Shown here: positions 18,901-28,642 of the stretch, in pieces | Layout: each line of letters starts with the position of its first letter | Position numbering within the stretch: position 1 is the first letter of the stretch | DNA from: Geobacillus icigianus | GTDB lineage: Bacteria > Bacillota > Bacilli > Bacillales > Anoxybacillaceae | Direction: 5' to 3' | Assembly (NCBI RefSeq): GCF_000750005.1 | Contig: NZ_JPYA01000083.1 | Coordinates: 10,642-74,641, forward strand | Length of the DNA stretch: 64,000 nucleotides | Translations under genes and position numbers: made by a program | The notes under the pieces: generated by a model | Told to the model about the DNA's origin: nothing | The model's input: the letters and a program-made list of their open reading frames with translations, nothing else | Databases searched by the model: none

Positions 18901-19506
18901 AGTGCCAAAGCGCTTGATATAGCGGAAGTATACTATGGGCTGGCGCTGCAAATGTTCACGTATTTGGACATTGTATTGACGTATGCCGAACAATTGGTCG
19001 GAAAGCCGGCGCTTCCGGCGGGAGTGCTTTATTTCCATATTCACAATCCGATCGTTCAAGCGAAACAGTGGGTCGATGACGAAGTGAAGCTGGCGCAAAA
19101 GCTGCTTGAACCGTTTCGGATGCGCGGGCTGCTGCTCGCGGACGTGGAAGCGATCCGGCTGATGGACAGCAAGCTTGAAGACGGGCAATGGTCGCTGATC
19201 GTACCCGCACAAATCACCAAAAGCGGATCGATCCATTCGCGCTCATCGGTGGCGAGTGAATCCGATTTTACGGCGCTTCGTCGCCATATCCGCCGCTTGT
19301 TTGTCGAGATCGGCGGGCAAATCGCCGATGGCGTTGTATCGATTGCTCCATATAAGCTGAAAGAGAAAACGGCGTGCGAGTTTTGCCCGTTCAAGCCGGT
19401 GTGCCAGTTTGACGAGGCGCTTCCGGGCAATGAATATCGAAAACTAGTTCCGCAGACGAAAGAAGCGGTCTTGGAAAAAGTAGCGGAAGGAGAGGACGAG
19501 CGATGA
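15985..19506 (+). CDS. addB: ATP-dependent helicase/nuclease subunit AddB
   Basis: This 1173-residue subunit of the AddAB helicase-nuclease (the Gram-positive RecBCD counterpart) processes double-strand breaks. The N-terminal Walker A is GRSGSGKT. The C-terminal nuclease domain contains LRIIDYKSSAKALD near 980. The iron-sulfur cluster cysteines are KCPYAHF near 806 and CEFCPFKPVC near 1131-1140. ATG 15985 follows AAAGGAAA; the in-frame ATG 16000 (MSLRFLLGRSG) resembles other AddB starts and is the alternative. It overlaps addA by 4 bp. Confidence 0.94.
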   Translation: MVVRAMSLRFLLGRSGSGKTAACLSEIQTMLKESPQGRTIVYLVPEQMTFQCEYALIHTEGTDGMIRAQVFSFTRLAWRVLQETGGMNRYHVHDVGVQMMLRNIIEQRRQELRLFGRAADKQGFIEQLHDMIAECKRYCLTPGELRRHAEALTAESNQPGRRLLADKLSDVALVYGELERSLSGHYLDSEDYLRLLAEQIPHSVYLRDAEIYIDGFHHFAPQEYAVIEQLLRHCRRVTVSLTIDRPYDDGVPDALDLFYLPAQTYQQLRALALSSGVLIEEPVVLTENRRHESSALAHLERQFHHRPLIPYEEKTDAVCIYEAANRRAEVEAVAREIIRLVRDEGARYRDIALIIRDLESYRDVVKTVFFDFGIPSFMDEKEPMHYHPLIELVRAALETVVTRWRYEAVFRAVKTDLLFPADEDAALWREAADKLENYVLAHGVKGDQWTSGERWTYRRYQALDGLNVPQTDEERQFEDELNRWREVLTAPLRRLDRRLRRAADGRGLCTALYLFLEELQIPKKLEKMSAEAEAAGRLIEARQHEQAWNAVVDLLDQYVEMLGTESLPLAEFAKIIEAGLDRLEFSLVPPALDQVIIAQLDRSRLFDIKYAFVIGVNEGVIPAKVKEEGLMAEIEREQLRALGVSLAPGSREQLFYDPFFVYLALVAPRRRLYVAYPLADGEGKALMPSPLIQQLKSLFPLASVKLCSNDPFDVPKEAAEAFVTVRRATQTYLVSQLRVWKRNYRIDPLWWGVYNALVRHPEWRKDVQHAVSALFYTNKAAPLKKRWSERLYGTKIQASVSRMEQFQKCPYAHFASHGLRLKERHVFRLEAPDVGQLFHAAIKQIADQLRERHVEWSKLSKLECERLSAEAVERIAPLIQRQVLASSSRYQYMKRKLQNVVARTAYVLSEHARASGFVPVGMELSFGPGGDLPPLRFRLRDGTTMELVGRIDRIDKAESGQGVLLRIIDYKSSAKALDIAEVYYGLALQMFTYLDIVLTYAEQLVGKPALPAGVLYFHIHNPIVQAKQWVDDEVKLAQKLLEPFRMRGLLLADVEAIRLMDSKLEDGQWSLIVPAQITKSGSIHSRSSVASESDFTALRRHIRRLFVEIGGQIADGVVSIAPYKLKEKTACEFCPFKPVCQFDEALPGNEYRKLVPQTKEAVLEKVAEGEDER

Positions 19507-22500
19507 ACATGGCGATTCGCCCGAAGCCGGCCGGAAGCCGATGGACGGAAGAACAATGGAAGGCGATCACCGCCGGCGGCCGCGATCTTCTCGTTGCCGC
19601 GGCGGCCGGTTCTGGCAAAACGGCGGTTCTTGTCGAACGGATCATTCAAAAAGTGACGGCGGAAGAAGGAGCGGTGGATATCGACCGCCTGCTTGTCGTC
19701 ACGTTTACCAATGCCGCTGCGGCTGAGATGAAGGCAAGGATCGGCGAAGCGCTCGAACGGGAGCTGGCGAAACGCCCGCATTCTCTCCACTTGCGGCGCC
19801 AGCTCAGCCTGCTTCCCCGCGCTTCGATTTCGACGCTTCATTCATTTTGTTTGGATGTCATTCGCAAATATTACTATTTGCTTGATTTAGACCCGTCGTT
19901 TCGCATCGCCGATGAAACGGAGATCGAGCTGCTCAAGGAAGATGTCCTTGAAGACCTGCTTGAAGAAGAATATGGAAAGGCGGACAATGATCGCTTTTTG
20001 GCGGTCGTCGATGCGTATACGGGCGATCGGAGCGATGCAGAGCTACAGGAAATGATTTTCTCGCTTTATGAGTTTTCTCGCTCTCATCCTGAGCCGGACG
20101 AATGGCTTGCCGGCTTGGCGTCGATGTATGATGTTGATGCTGAAGCGGACGTGAGAACGTTGGCGCCGGCACGCTATCTCGCTCAGCATGCAGAAATGGA
20201 GCTGACGGCGGCTTTGCGGTTGATCCGAAAGGCGCTGGAGCTGGCGGAAGCACCGGGCGGTCCCGAGCCGTACGCGGAACGGTTGCGCGAAGACGCCGCG
20301 CTCGTTTCCGGGCTGCAAATGAGGGTCGCCGGACCGTGGGACAAGCTGCACGAGGCGTTGCAATCCTTGTCGTTCGGACGCTTGCCGTCGTGCAGCAGCA
20401 AACGATACGAAGCGCACCTGATCGATGAAGTGAAGGCGTTGCGCGAGCAGGCGAAAAAGAAAATCGAAGCGCTGCGCGACCATGTATTTTCGCTTCCTCC
20501 GTCCGCTTGGCTCCGCCACATGCAGGAAATGAAACCGATCGTGGAAACGATCGCCGCGCTCGTTCGCCGTTTTGCCGCTAGGTTTCAGGAAGCCAAACGG
20601 GAAAAAGGGGTCGTAGATTTCTCCGATTTGGAGCATTATTGCTTGCGCGTTCTGCGGCACCGCCATCCAGAGACGGGCGAATGGCAGCCCACCGCCGCCG
20701 CCCTCGAGTACCAAGCTCAGTTTGATGAGGTGCTTGTCGACGAATATCAAGATACGAACCTTGTCCAAGAAGCTATTTTGCAATTGGTCAAGAAAGGAAG
20801 CGAGCGGACGGGCAACTTGTTTATGGTCGGCGATGTCAAACAGTCGATCTATCGATTTCGGCTGGCCGAACCGCTGCTGTTTTTGGATAAATATAAACGG
20901 TTTACGGCGGACGGAGAAGGTGGGGGCATGAAAATCGATCTAGCGAGCAACTTCCGCAGCCGCCGGGAAGTATTGGACGGAACGAATTTTCTTTTTTCAC
21001 AAATCATGGGCGAAGCCGTTGGGGAACTCGTTTATGATGAAGCCGCGCGCCTGAAATACGGCGCCGATTACCCCGACGGGAGCGATGCCGTCCCGGAAGT
21101 CGTGATCATCAATCGGCAGCGGACCGAGGAAGAGGAAGAAGAGGAAGCGGCTGAATTGGCGGCCGCCGAGCTGGAAGCGCGCTGGATCGCCAAAAAGGTG
21201 AAAGAGCTCATTGCCCGGCCGTTTTGGGTGTACGACCGTTCTACCGGTGCACCGCGGCGCGTGATGTACCGCGATATCGTCATTCTTGTCCGCTCGATGA
21301 CCAATGCGTCGCCGATGATCGAGCAGTTGCAGGCGCAAGGCATTCCCGCGGCGGCTGACCTGTCTGCCGGCTATTTTCAGGCGACGGAAGTATCCACCAT
21401 GCTGTCGCTGTTACGGGTCATCGATAATCCGGATCAAGATATTCCGCTGGCGGCTGTGCTCCGTTCACCGCTGTTTCGTTTTGACGAAAACGAGCTGGCG
21501 ATGATCCGCTTGGCCGCTCCGAAAGGCACGTTTTATGAAGCGCTGCAGTCTTTCCAAAACAAGCCGGCCGAAACGGATGAGGAGGAACAAGCGAAGCGGA
21601 AGGCGGCGGTTTTTCTCGAGCGGCTGGCAAGCTGGCGCACGATGGCGCGCCGCCGTTCATTGGCCGACCTCATTTGGCAGCTGTACCGCGATACGCAGTA
21701 TTACGATTTTGTCGGCGCGCTGCCGGGTGGAAAACAGCGCCAAGCCAACTTGCGCGCCTTGTATGATCGCGCTCGCCAGTATGAATCGGCGTCGTTTCGC
21801 GGGCTGTTTCGCTTTCTTCGCTTCATCGAACGGCTGCAAGAGCGCGGTGACGATCTCGGCTCCGCCCGGCCGCTCGGCGAGCAGGAAGATGTCGTGCGGA
21901 TCATGACGATCCACAGCAGCAAAGGGCTCGAGTTTCCGGTCGTCTTTTTGGCCGGGCTCGCGCGGCCGTTTTATACGCGCGATTTGCATCATCCGTATTT
22001 GCTCGACAAAGAGCTTGGTTTTGCTGCCCGCTATGTCCATCCGCGGCTGCGCATCAGCTACCCGACGTTGCCGTTTATGGCCATTCAGCAAAAAAAGCGG
22101 CTCGAGCTGCTGGCGGAGGAGATGCGCATTTTATACGTCGCGCTGACGCGGGCGAAAGAAAAGCTGTATTTCATCGCTTCCGTTCCTGACGCGGACAAGG
22201 AGCTGAAAAAGTGGAGAGGGGCGATGGCGGAAGACGGCTGGCTTCTTCCTGACGACATGCGGGCATCGGCTCGCTCGTATTTGGACTGGATCGGGCGCGC
22301 CCTCATCCGCCACCGTGCCGGCTGCGAGCTTGTGGGAGAACCGGCGTCTGCGGAGATCGCTTCCCACCCGTCTGTCTGGCGCATCGTGATCGTGCCGGCC
22401 GCCGAGCTTCACGGCAGCGAAGCGACAGCGGATGAGACAGAGCTTCACCTATTGACGGCTCTAAAGGAAGGACTTCCCGTTCCAGCCGGCGAGGAGTGGG

Positions 22501-23231
22501 AGGGAGAGGCGAAGCGGCGCTTCATGTGGACGTATCCTTATGAAAAAGAAACAGCGGTGCGCGCCAAACAATCCGTATCTGAGCTCAAAGAACAGCGCGC
22601 GCTGTTTGGCGAGCAGGCGGACGAATGGCGGCCGCGCCAAGGGACGGCGCCGGTGTTTTCCCGTCCGCGCTTCATGCAGGCCAAAACATTAACGCCCGCT
22701 GAAAAAGGGACGGCGCTTCATGTCGTGATGCGACATCTCGATTGGCGCGCTCCGCTTGATGAGCGAGCGATCCGCAGCCAGATTGCCCGCCTCGTGGAAA
22801 ACGAGCTGCTGGCCGCCGAACAAGCGGAAGCGGTGGACAGCGAAGCGATCTTGTCCTTTTTCGCCACCGATATCGGCCGACGCCTTCGTGAAGCGCGCGA
22901 AGTGCACCGCGAAGTGCCGTTCAGTTTGGGAATTCCGGCGGCTGAGCTTTATGGGCACCTAGGGATGGAGGGCGACCGCCGCGTGCTTGTGCAAGGGGTG
23001 ATCGACTGCGTGTTTGCGGATGAACGCGGTTATGTGATGCTCGATTATAAGACCGACGAAGTGGTGGACCGCTTTGGCGGACAACTGGAAGAAGCGGCTC
23101 GATTTCTGCTCGGGCGTTACGGGGAGCAGATGCGCTTGTATCGTCGGGCCATTGAGCAAATCTGGCGGGTGCCGGTTTCGGAATGCTATTTGTATTCATT
23201 TTCCGGCGGGTGTGCGATTGCTGTTGACTAA
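19503..23231 (+). CDS. addA: ATP-dependent helicase/nuclease subunit AddA
   Basis: This 1242-residue UvrD-type helicase with a C-terminal nuclease domain has Walker A AAAGSGKTAVL near 36-46, TFTNAAAAEMKAR (motif Ia), VLVDEYQDTN (motif II), GDVKQSIYRFR (motif III), IMTIHSSKGLEFPVVFLAGL (motif V) and ILYVALTRAKEKLYFI (motif VI). The nuclease motif LDYKTDEV is near 1182. With AddB it unwinds and degrades DNA ends until a Chi site is met, then loads RecA. ATG overlaps the addB stop (ATGA). Confidence 0.95.
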   Translation: MNMAIRPKPAGSRWTEEQWKAITAGGRDLLVAAAAGSGKTAVLVERIIQKVTAEEGAVDIDRLLVVTFTNAAAAEMKARIGEALERELAKRPHSLHLRRQLSLLPRASISTLHSFCLDVIRKYYYLLDLDPSFRIADETEIELLKEDVLEDLLEEEYGKADNDRFLAVVDAYTGDRSDAELQEMIFSLYEFSRSHPEPDEWLAGLASMYDVDAEADVRTLAPARYLAQHAEMELTAALRLIRKALELAEAPGGPEPYAERLREDAALVSGLQMRVAGPWDKLHEALQSLSFGRLPSCSSKRYEAHLIDEVKALREQAKKKIEALRDHVFSLPPSAWLRHMQEMKPIVETIAALVRRFAARFQEAKREKGVVDFSDLEHYCLRVLRHRHPETGEWQPTAAALEYQAQFDEVLVDEYQDTNLVQEAILQLVKKGSERTGNLFMVGDVKQSIYRFRLAEPLLFLDKYKRFTADGEGGGMKIDLASNFRSRREVLDGTNFLFSQIMGEAVGELVYDEAARLKYGADYPDGSDAVPEVVIINRQRTEEEEEEEAAELAAAELEARWIAKKVKELIARPFWVYDRSTGAPRRVMYRDIVILVRSMTNASPMIEQLQAQGIPAAADLSAGYFQATEVSTMLSLLRVIDNPDQDIPLAAVLRSPLFRFDENELAMIRLAAPKGTFYEALQSFQNKPAETDEEEQAKRKAAVFLERLASWRTMARRRSLADLIWQLYRDTQYYDFVGALPGGKQRQANLRALYDRARQYESASFRGLFRFLRFIERLQERGDDLGSARPLGEQEDVVRIMTIHSSKGLEFPVVFLAGLARPFYTRDLHHPYLLDKELGFAARYVHPRLRISYPTLPFMAIQQKKRLELLAEEMRILYVALTRAKEKLYFIASVPDADKELKKWRGAMAEDGWLLPDDMRASARSYLDWIGRALIRHRAGCELVGEPASAEIASHPSVWRIVIVPAAELHGSEATADETELHLLTALKEGLPVPAGEEWEGEAKRRFMWTYPYEKETAVRAKQSVSELKEQRALFGEQADEWRPRQGTAPVFSRPRFMQAKTLTPAEKGTALHVVMRHLDWRAPLDERAIRSQIARLVENELLAAEQAEAVDSEAILSFFATDIGRRLREAREVHREVPFSLGIPAAELYGHLGMEGDRRVLVQGVIDCVFADERGYVMLDYKTDEVVDRFGGQLEEAARFLLGRYGEQMRLYRRAIEQIWRVPVSECYLYSFSGGCAIAVD

Positions 23232-23323
23232 CGGCGGAAACGACCGGGGAAAAGAGCGCGGCGATAGAAAGAAAATGTGGCGCCGATCGGGCCAAAAGCC
23301 ATAGCCAAGGGGGAGAGAGAAAG

Positions 23324-24508
23324 ATGCGCATTTTGCATACGGCGGATTGGCATTTCGGGCGAACGCTTGAAGGGCGGAGTCGGCTCGCCGAACAAGAAGC
23401 GTTCGTTGATGAGCTTGTGGAACTCGTTTCAGCCGAACGAATCGATGTGGTGTTGATGGCGGGGGACGTGTTTGACTCCGTCAACCCGCCGGCAGCCGCC
23501 GAGCAGCTGTTTTATGAAAGCTTGGCCCGGCTGTCGGATAAAGGCCGCCGGCCGATCGCGGTCATCAGCGGCAATCACGATCACCCGGAGCGCATTAGCG
23601 CCGCTTGTTCGCTTCTTTTAGAGCATCGTATTTTCCTATTTGGACGGCCGCAGGCTTCGGTTTGCCGAATCGACGTTCCATCTTGCGGCGAAACGATGGT
23701 GCTTGCCCCTCTGCCGTATCCGTCCGAATCGCGCCTCGCTGAGCTGCTGTCGACGGAGCATGACGAAACGGCGCTGCGCGATCGGTACGACGACCGCGTC
23801 CGCGCCTTGTTCGAAGCCATGGCCGCTTCGTTCACCGCTGAAACGGTCAATGTCGCCATGAGCCATCTTTATGTCGCCGGCGGCCATGCGTCCGATTCGG
23901 AACGGCCGATTGAAGTCGGCGGCGCCTATACGGTGGCCGCGGAGAGCTTGCCGGCTTCTGCGCAGTACGTGGCGCTTGGCCATCTCCACCGGCCGCAGGA
24001 CGTCAGGCGGGCGAGAACGTCGGCGCGTTACGCCGGCTCGCCGCTTGCTTACAGTTTTTCCGAGGCAGGGCATGCGAAATCGGTCACGATTGTGGATGTC
24101 CAGCCGGGCGGCCAAGCCAATGTCGCGGAAATTCCCTTGTCTGCTGGAAAACCGCTCGTTCGCTGGCAGGCGAAAGAAGGTCTGGCCCAAGTGTACCGGT
24201 GGTGCGAGGAAGGGAGGGACCAGTCGGGGTGGATCGATCTCGAGCTTTATGTGACGGAACCGTTGACGATGGAAGACATTCAGCGGCTGCGCAGGCTCCA
24301 CCCGGGATTGATCTACATCCGTCCGGTACTGCGAGACGAGCCGCGCGAAAACGAAGCGTCCGCGGTCAGCCGTGAACCGCTGTCCCTCGCCGAAATGTTT
24401 CGCCGCTTCTATGAACGGCAAACCGGTGGGCACTCTCCTGATGACGAGTTGGTCCGCTTATTTTTGGAGCTGGCGGTGGAAGAAGAAGAGGAAGGTGAAG
24501 GGGAATGA
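23324..24508 (+). CDS. sbcD: Exonuclease subunit SbcD
   Basis: This 394-residue calcineurin-like phosphoesterase has the metal-binding motifs TADWHFGR near 6-13, AGDVFDSVNPP near 47-57, ISGNHDHPER near 83-92 and ALGHLHRPQ near 219-227. Mn-dependent SbcCD cleaves hairpins and protein-blocked DNA ends. GGGGGAGAGAGAAAG precedes the ATG and the stop overlaps sbcC (ATGA). The order addB-addA-sbcD-sbcC is that of B. subtilis. Confidence 0.94.
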   Translation: MRILHTADWHFGRTLEGRSRLAEQEAFVDELVELVSAERIDVVLMAGDVFDSVNPPAAAEQLFYESLARLSDKGRRPIAVISGNHDHPERISAACSLLLEHRIFLFGRPQASVCRIDVPSCGETMVLAPLPYPSESRLAELLSTEHDETALRDRYDDRVRALFEAMAASFTAETVNVAMSHLYVAGGHASDSERPIEVGGAYTVAAESLPASAQYVALGHLHRPQDVRRARTSARYAGSPLAYSFSEAGHAKSVTIVDVQPGGQANVAEIPLSAGKPLVRWQAKEGLAQVYRWCEEGRDQSGWIDLELYVTEPLTMEDIQRLRRLHPGLIYIRPVLRDEPRENEASAVSREPLSLAEMFRRFYERQTGGHSPDDELVRLFLELAVEEEEEGEGE

Positions 24509-27500
24509 AGCCGATCTCGCTGACGATCGCTGGGCTTCATAGCTTTCGTGAAAAACAGACGATTGATTTCACCGCGCTGTGTGCGGGCGGGGTATTCGGT
24601 ATTTTTGGGCCGACCGGCAGCGGCAAGTCCACGATTTTGGATGCCATGACGCTCGCCTTGTTTGGCAGTGTTGAGCGAGCGGCCAACCGCACACAGGCCA
24701 TTATCAACCATGCCGAGCAGGAGCTGTTTGTCTCGTTTACCTTCGAGCTGGAAAATGCCAACGGGACTAGGCGGTATACGGTGGAGCGGAGCTTGAAAAA
24801 AGTGGACGAGTGGCGGGCGCGCAGCGCTGTTTGCCGATTGATCGAACATCAAGCGGAGCCGATCGTCCTCGCTGACAAACTGTCCGATGTCGATCGAGAA
24901 ATTGAACGGTTGCTTGGGTTGACGATGGATGATTTTACGCGGGCGGTCGTTTTGCCGCAAGGGAAGTTCGCCGAATTTTTGTCGCTCAAAGGAGTGGAGC
25001 GGCGGCAAATGCTACAGCGTTTGTTTCACCTTGAGCGGTATGGCGATCGGTTGAACCAAAAGTTGAAGACGCGGCTTGCGGCTGCCGAACAAGAGCGGGA
25101 AAAGATCGAGGCGGAACAGGCGGGGCTTGGCGACGCCTCCAAGGCGGCGCTCGAACAGGCGGAAGCAAAAGAGCGCGAGCTGGTGGCGCTGTTTGCCAAG
25201 CGGAAAAAAGAGCTGGCCCAGGTGGAAGCGGAGGTTGAACGAACAAGACTTCTATGGGCGTGGCAACAGGAAAAAGAAGCGGTGGAACGGGAGCTCTCCG
25301 AATGGAAACGGCGCGAGGCCGGGATTCGCGAGTTGGAAGAGAAAAAAGAGCGCGCCGAACAAGCGGAGCGCATTTGGCCGTATTGGGAACAGTGCGAACA
25401 GGCGGAGCGACTGCGGGCCGAGGCATTTCGCCGCGATCAAGAGTTGGCGCGGCGCCTTGAAGAAGCCCGCACCCATTATGAGGATGCGGCGCGCGCCTAT
25501 GAACAGGCGCGGCAGGAAAAAGCGCAGCGCGAGCCGCAGCTGTTGGCGGAGACGGAGCGGCTTCGGCAGGCTGAGGAGCTCGAACGGCAAATGGAAGCGC
25601 TCAAGCGCGAATGGGCGAGCTTGCGTGAGAAACGGGAGCGCCTGCTCGCTGAGGAGAAAGCGGCGGCACGCCGGTTCGAAGAAGCGTCCGCATGGTATGA
25701 GCGAGGCTTAACGCGGCAACAGGAGCTGAAGGAAGAGGCAAAGCGACTGGCGGCAGCGCTGGGCGACAAAGACGAGGTCGAGCGGGCGCATGCCGAGAAG
25801 CAGCCAATCGAGCAAGCCGCCGCGGCCATTGCCCGCCTCGACGCCCAGCTTCGGCAAAAAGAATCCGCTTGGCGTCAAGCGGAGGAGGAAAAAGCGAAGA
25901 AAGAACAGCGAGCTAGAGCGGCGGAAATGAAGCTTCGCGAGCTGTTCCGCTTCGTGGAGAACACATACCGCTCCGTCTGTTGGCGGCAACAAGAGATAGA
26001 AAAGCGGATGCATAGGTTGCAGCAAGCGATCGAGATGGAGCGAAAGCAGGCGGAGGAGGCGCGGACGGCGGAGTTGGCCGCCTTGCTTGCCGACGGCCTC
26101 CGTCCGGGTGAACCGTGTCCTGTGTGCGGGTCGCGCGAGCACCCGCGTCCGGCTGTGATGTCTCATCGAAAACCAAACCGGTTGCCAGATCTCGAGGAGG
26201 AATGGCGGCAGTGCGATCAAAAACGGCAGACGCTGCTGTCGCTGAGGGCGCAGTTGGAACAGCTCGCTGAGCTTGCAGCTAGCCAGGGCGCACCGCCGGC
26301 CTTGACGGAAAGCGCCCCTGCGGATGAGGTCGCAGATCTTTCTGTCGAGGTGCGCGCGCTTGAACAAGATGTGATCGCCGGCAAAGAATCCGTTTACCAA
26401 GCGCTCTCGAAATGGCATGAAGCGGAGGCGGCGCGGCGCGAAGCGGAAAACGCGTGCCGGTGGTTGGCCGCCGATCTCGAGGCGCTGCAAGCCGAGAAAC
26501 GGCGGCTCGAAGAGGAATACGAGCGGCTGATCGGGCAGTGGCGGCGCGCCTATCCGTCGTTTTCATTAGAGGAAATCGATGACGTCTACGAACGCTTGCG
26601 CGAGCGGGAGAAACAATGGCGTGAGGTGCAAAAGCGATTGGACGATAGCGTGCCGTTTTTGGAAGAAAAGCAGCGGGAAAAAGAGACGGCGGCACAAGAG
26701 CAGCGGCGGCTCGAAACGGAGCGGGTGCGCCTTGAGTCGCTGCTTGACGCCAAGCAGCAGCTGTGGAACGAATACGAGCAACAGTGGAAAGAAAAGACCG
26801 GTTCGAATCCAGCCCACATGCAGTTGCAAGCGGTGGAAGCGGAATGGCAGCGGTTAAAGAGCAAAGAACAGCAAGCTTATGAGGCTTGGCAGCATGCCCA
26901 GCGCCAATATCAAACATTCGAAAGCGAGAGAAACGCTGCCAAGCATGCGGCGGAAGAGGGAGCGAAGCGGGTGGAAGAAGCGCTTGCCCGTTGGCGGCAG
27001 GCGCTGGCCGATACCGTTTTCACCGATCGCGAAGAAGTGAAGGCGGCCAAGGTGCCGGCGGAGCAACGCCGGGAATGGGAAGAAGCGATTCGCCGCTATT
27101 GGCGGCAAATGGAACAGGCTCAACATCGCCTTGCCCAGCTGGAGGCGGCGATTGGCGGGGTGGAGGTGAGCGCGGAACAATGGGAAATGATGCAGCTCAT
27201 CTATGCCGAGCTGAAAGCGCAAATGGAAACGTTGACCGAACAGCTCGGCGCCATCCGGGGAAAGGTGACGGAGCTGAGGAGCAAGCATGCCCGGTTTGTC
27301 GAGCTTGAGGCGAAACGGGCGGAACTTGACCGGCAAATCGCCAAGTATCAGCAACTGCAATCGTTGTTGCGCGGCAATAGCTTTGTCGAATTCATGGCGG
27401 AGGAACAGCTGGAGCAAGTGACCATCATGGCGGCCGAGCGGTTGCAGCGGCTGACGCAGCACCGCTACTCACTGGAACTTGATTCACAAGGCGGATTTCT

Positions 27501-27846
27501 CATTCGCGATGATGCCAACGGCGGCGTCAAACGGCCGGTGACGACGCTCTCAGGCGGAGAGACGTTTTTGACCTCGCTGTCGCTGGCCTTGGCGCTATCG
27601 GCGCAAATTCAGCTGCGCGGCGAATACCCGCTTCGCTTCTTTTTCTTGGACGAAGGGTTTGGAACGCTCGATCCGGAACGGCTGGAGACTGTAATCTCCG
27701 CCTTGGAAAAGCTGCATACCGAGCGGTTGGCTGTCGGCGTCATCAGCCATGTTCCGGAAATCCGCCACCGTCTGCCGCGCAAGCTAATTGTCGAGCCAGC
27801 CGAACCATCCGGCCGCGGCACGCGCGTATGTTTGGAAGTGATGTAA
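24505..27846 (+). CDS. sbcC: Exonuclease subunit SbcC
   Basis: This 1113-residue SMC-like ATPase has Walker A FGPTGSGKSTIL near 32-43 and long coiled coils from about 175 to 900 broken by the zinc-hook CPVCG near 539. The C-terminal half contains LSGGETFLTSLSLALALS (signature) and FFLDEGFGTLD (Walker B) near 1020-1060. It partners SbcD in hairpin and double-strand end processing. The family-typical length and all ATPase motifs are present. It ends facing the gerP operon. Confidence 0.94.
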   Translation: MKPISLTIAGLHSFREKQTIDFTALCAGGVFGIFGPTGSGKSTILDAMTLALFGSVERAANRTQAIINHAEQELFVSFTFELENANGTRRYTVERSLKKVDEWRARSAVCRLIEHQAEPIVLADKLSDVDREIERLLGLTMDDFTRAVVLPQGKFAEFLSLKGVERRQMLQRLFHLERYGDRLNQKLKTRLAAAEQEREKIEAEQAGLGDASKAALEQAEAKERELVALFAKRKKELAQVEAEVERTRLLWAWQQEKEAVERELSEWKRREAGIRELEEKKERAEQAERIWPYWEQCEQAERLRAEAFRRDQELARRLEEARTHYEDAARAYEQARQEKAQREPQLLAETERLRQAEELERQMEALKREWASLREKRERLLAEEKAAARRFEEASAWYERGLTRQQELKEEAKRLAAALGDKDEVERAHAEKQPIEQAAAAIARLDAQLRQKESAWRQAEEEKAKKEQRARAAEMKLRELFRFVENTYRSVCWRQQEIEKRMHRLQQAIEMERKQAEEARTAELAALLADGLRPGEPCPVCGSREHPRPAVMSHRKPNRLPDLEEEWRQCDQKRQTLLSLRAQLEQLAELAASQGAPPALTESAPADEVADLSVEVRALEQDVIAGKESVYQALSKWHEAEAARREAENACRWLAADLEALQAEKRRLEEEYERLIGQWRRAYPSFSLEEIDDVYERLREREKQWREVQKRLDDSVPFLEEKQREKETAAQEQRRLETERVRLESLLDAKQQLWNEYEQQWKEKTGSNPAHMQLQAVEAEWQRLKSKEQQAYEAWQHAQRQYQTFESERNAAKHAAEEGAKRVEEALARWRQALADTVFTDREEVKAAKVPAEQRREWEEAIRRYWRQMEQAQHRLAQLEAAIGGVEVSAEQWEMMQLIYAELKAQMETLTEQLGAIRGKVTELRSKHARFVELEAKRAELDRQIAKYQQLQSLLRGNSFVEFMAEEQLEQVTIMAAERLQRLTQHRYSLELDSQGGFLIRDDANGGVKRPVTTLSGGETFLTSLSLALALSAQIQLRGEYPLRFFFLDEGFGTLDPERLETVISALEKLHTERLAVGVISHVPEIRHRLPRKLIVEPAEPSGRGTRVCLEVM

Positions 27847-27910
27847 TGGTTGCGGCAGCCAATAGCGCCTCGTTGGCCGGCATCGTTCATGGCTGGACGT
27901 TACAAATGGA

Positions 27911-27938
27911 AAGGGGGCCTGGCGAGCCCCTCTTTAGT
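27911..27938. terminator. Hairpin between converging sbcC and gerPF
   Basis: GGGGC (27914-27918) and GCCCC (27926-27930) with flanking AAAG and TCTTT form a short GC stem between the two stop codons. The T tract is short in both directions. Confidence 0.5.
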
Positions 27939-28155
27939 TGTTGGCCGCGACCGTTTGATCCACCACGTCCGGGTCAAAGGCGTTCGTAAAGCTAATGGCG
28001 TTATTCGTCATCACAAAGTCGCCGGTGTTGAATCCACCGGATCCTGCTTGCGTTTTGGTGGCGACTTTCGGTGCGATATACAGACAATCGCCCACTTGGA
28101 CAACAGCGCCGCTGCCGACGCTGTTAATTTTAATCGGACCGACGAATGAAGGCAT
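27934..28155 (-). CDS. gerPF: Spore germination protein GerPF
   Basis: This 73-residue protein of the GerPA/GerPF family has the pattern GPIKINSVG, VQVGDCLYIAPK, FNTGDFVMTNNAIS and a DPDVVDQ tail. GerP proteins sit at the inner coat and let germinants pass to their receptors. ATG 28155 follows GGAGG; the TTG two codons upstream is less likely. It is the last gene of the gerPABCDEF operon. Confidence 0.92.
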   Translation of the reverse strand: MPSFVGPIKINSVGSGAVVQVGDCLYIAPKVATKTQAGSGGFNTGDFVMTNNAISFTNAFDPDVVDQTVAANN

Positions 28156-28264
28156 GTTCAAACCTCCTCAGCCAAGGCATAGCGACGTCGAAAAGGAATC
28201 GGTTCCCGCTGTTGGCGCCTAGTGCCGGAGCGTGCGGCTGGCGGTTCGTTCCGGGCTCGTTCGT

Positions 28265-28642
28265 TTACGCCCCTAGCTCCGGAGCGGCGAGCTCGCGTAT
28301 ATGTTTTATTCTTGCTTCCGCCTCAACCGTTGAAGTGGAGCCAATCTGGACGACGGCGGATGAAGAAATCGCCAATATGCGTACATCACGGACAGAAAGA
28401 ACCGGGGATTCGTGGATCGTTTGGCGGACAGTGATCGGCGGCGGTGAAAGCCAGCGCGGGATCGGTTTAGTGAAAATCGGGAATACTTGTTCTCCTTCTG
28501 CTCCGAAAAACAACTCATATTGACGCTGAACGGCCAAGGCGCGTGTACGGGCGGAAATCCGCTCGGAATCGCCGATTTGCAGTACCGAACTGATGATGAG
28601 GGTTTCTGCGTGAAACGTTTGCACCACCGATGTCCGTTTCAC
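28265..28642 (-). CDS. gerPE: Spore germination protein GerPE
   Basis: This 125-residue protein matches the GerPE pattern: VVQTFHAETLIISSVLQIGDS near the N-terminus and a second, related VRILAISSSAVVQIGST near 90-106, suggesting an internal repeat of the GerP strand motif. It is the fifth gene of the gerP operon and overlaps gerPD by 4 bp. It is needed, with the other GerP proteins, for germinant access through the coat. Confidence 0.9.
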   Translation of the reverse strand: MKRTSVVQTFHAETLIISSVLQIGDSERISARTRALAVQRQYELFFGAEGEQVFPIFTKPIPRWLSPPPITVRQTIHESPVLSVRDVRILAISSSAVVQIGSTSTVEAEARIKHIRELAAPELGA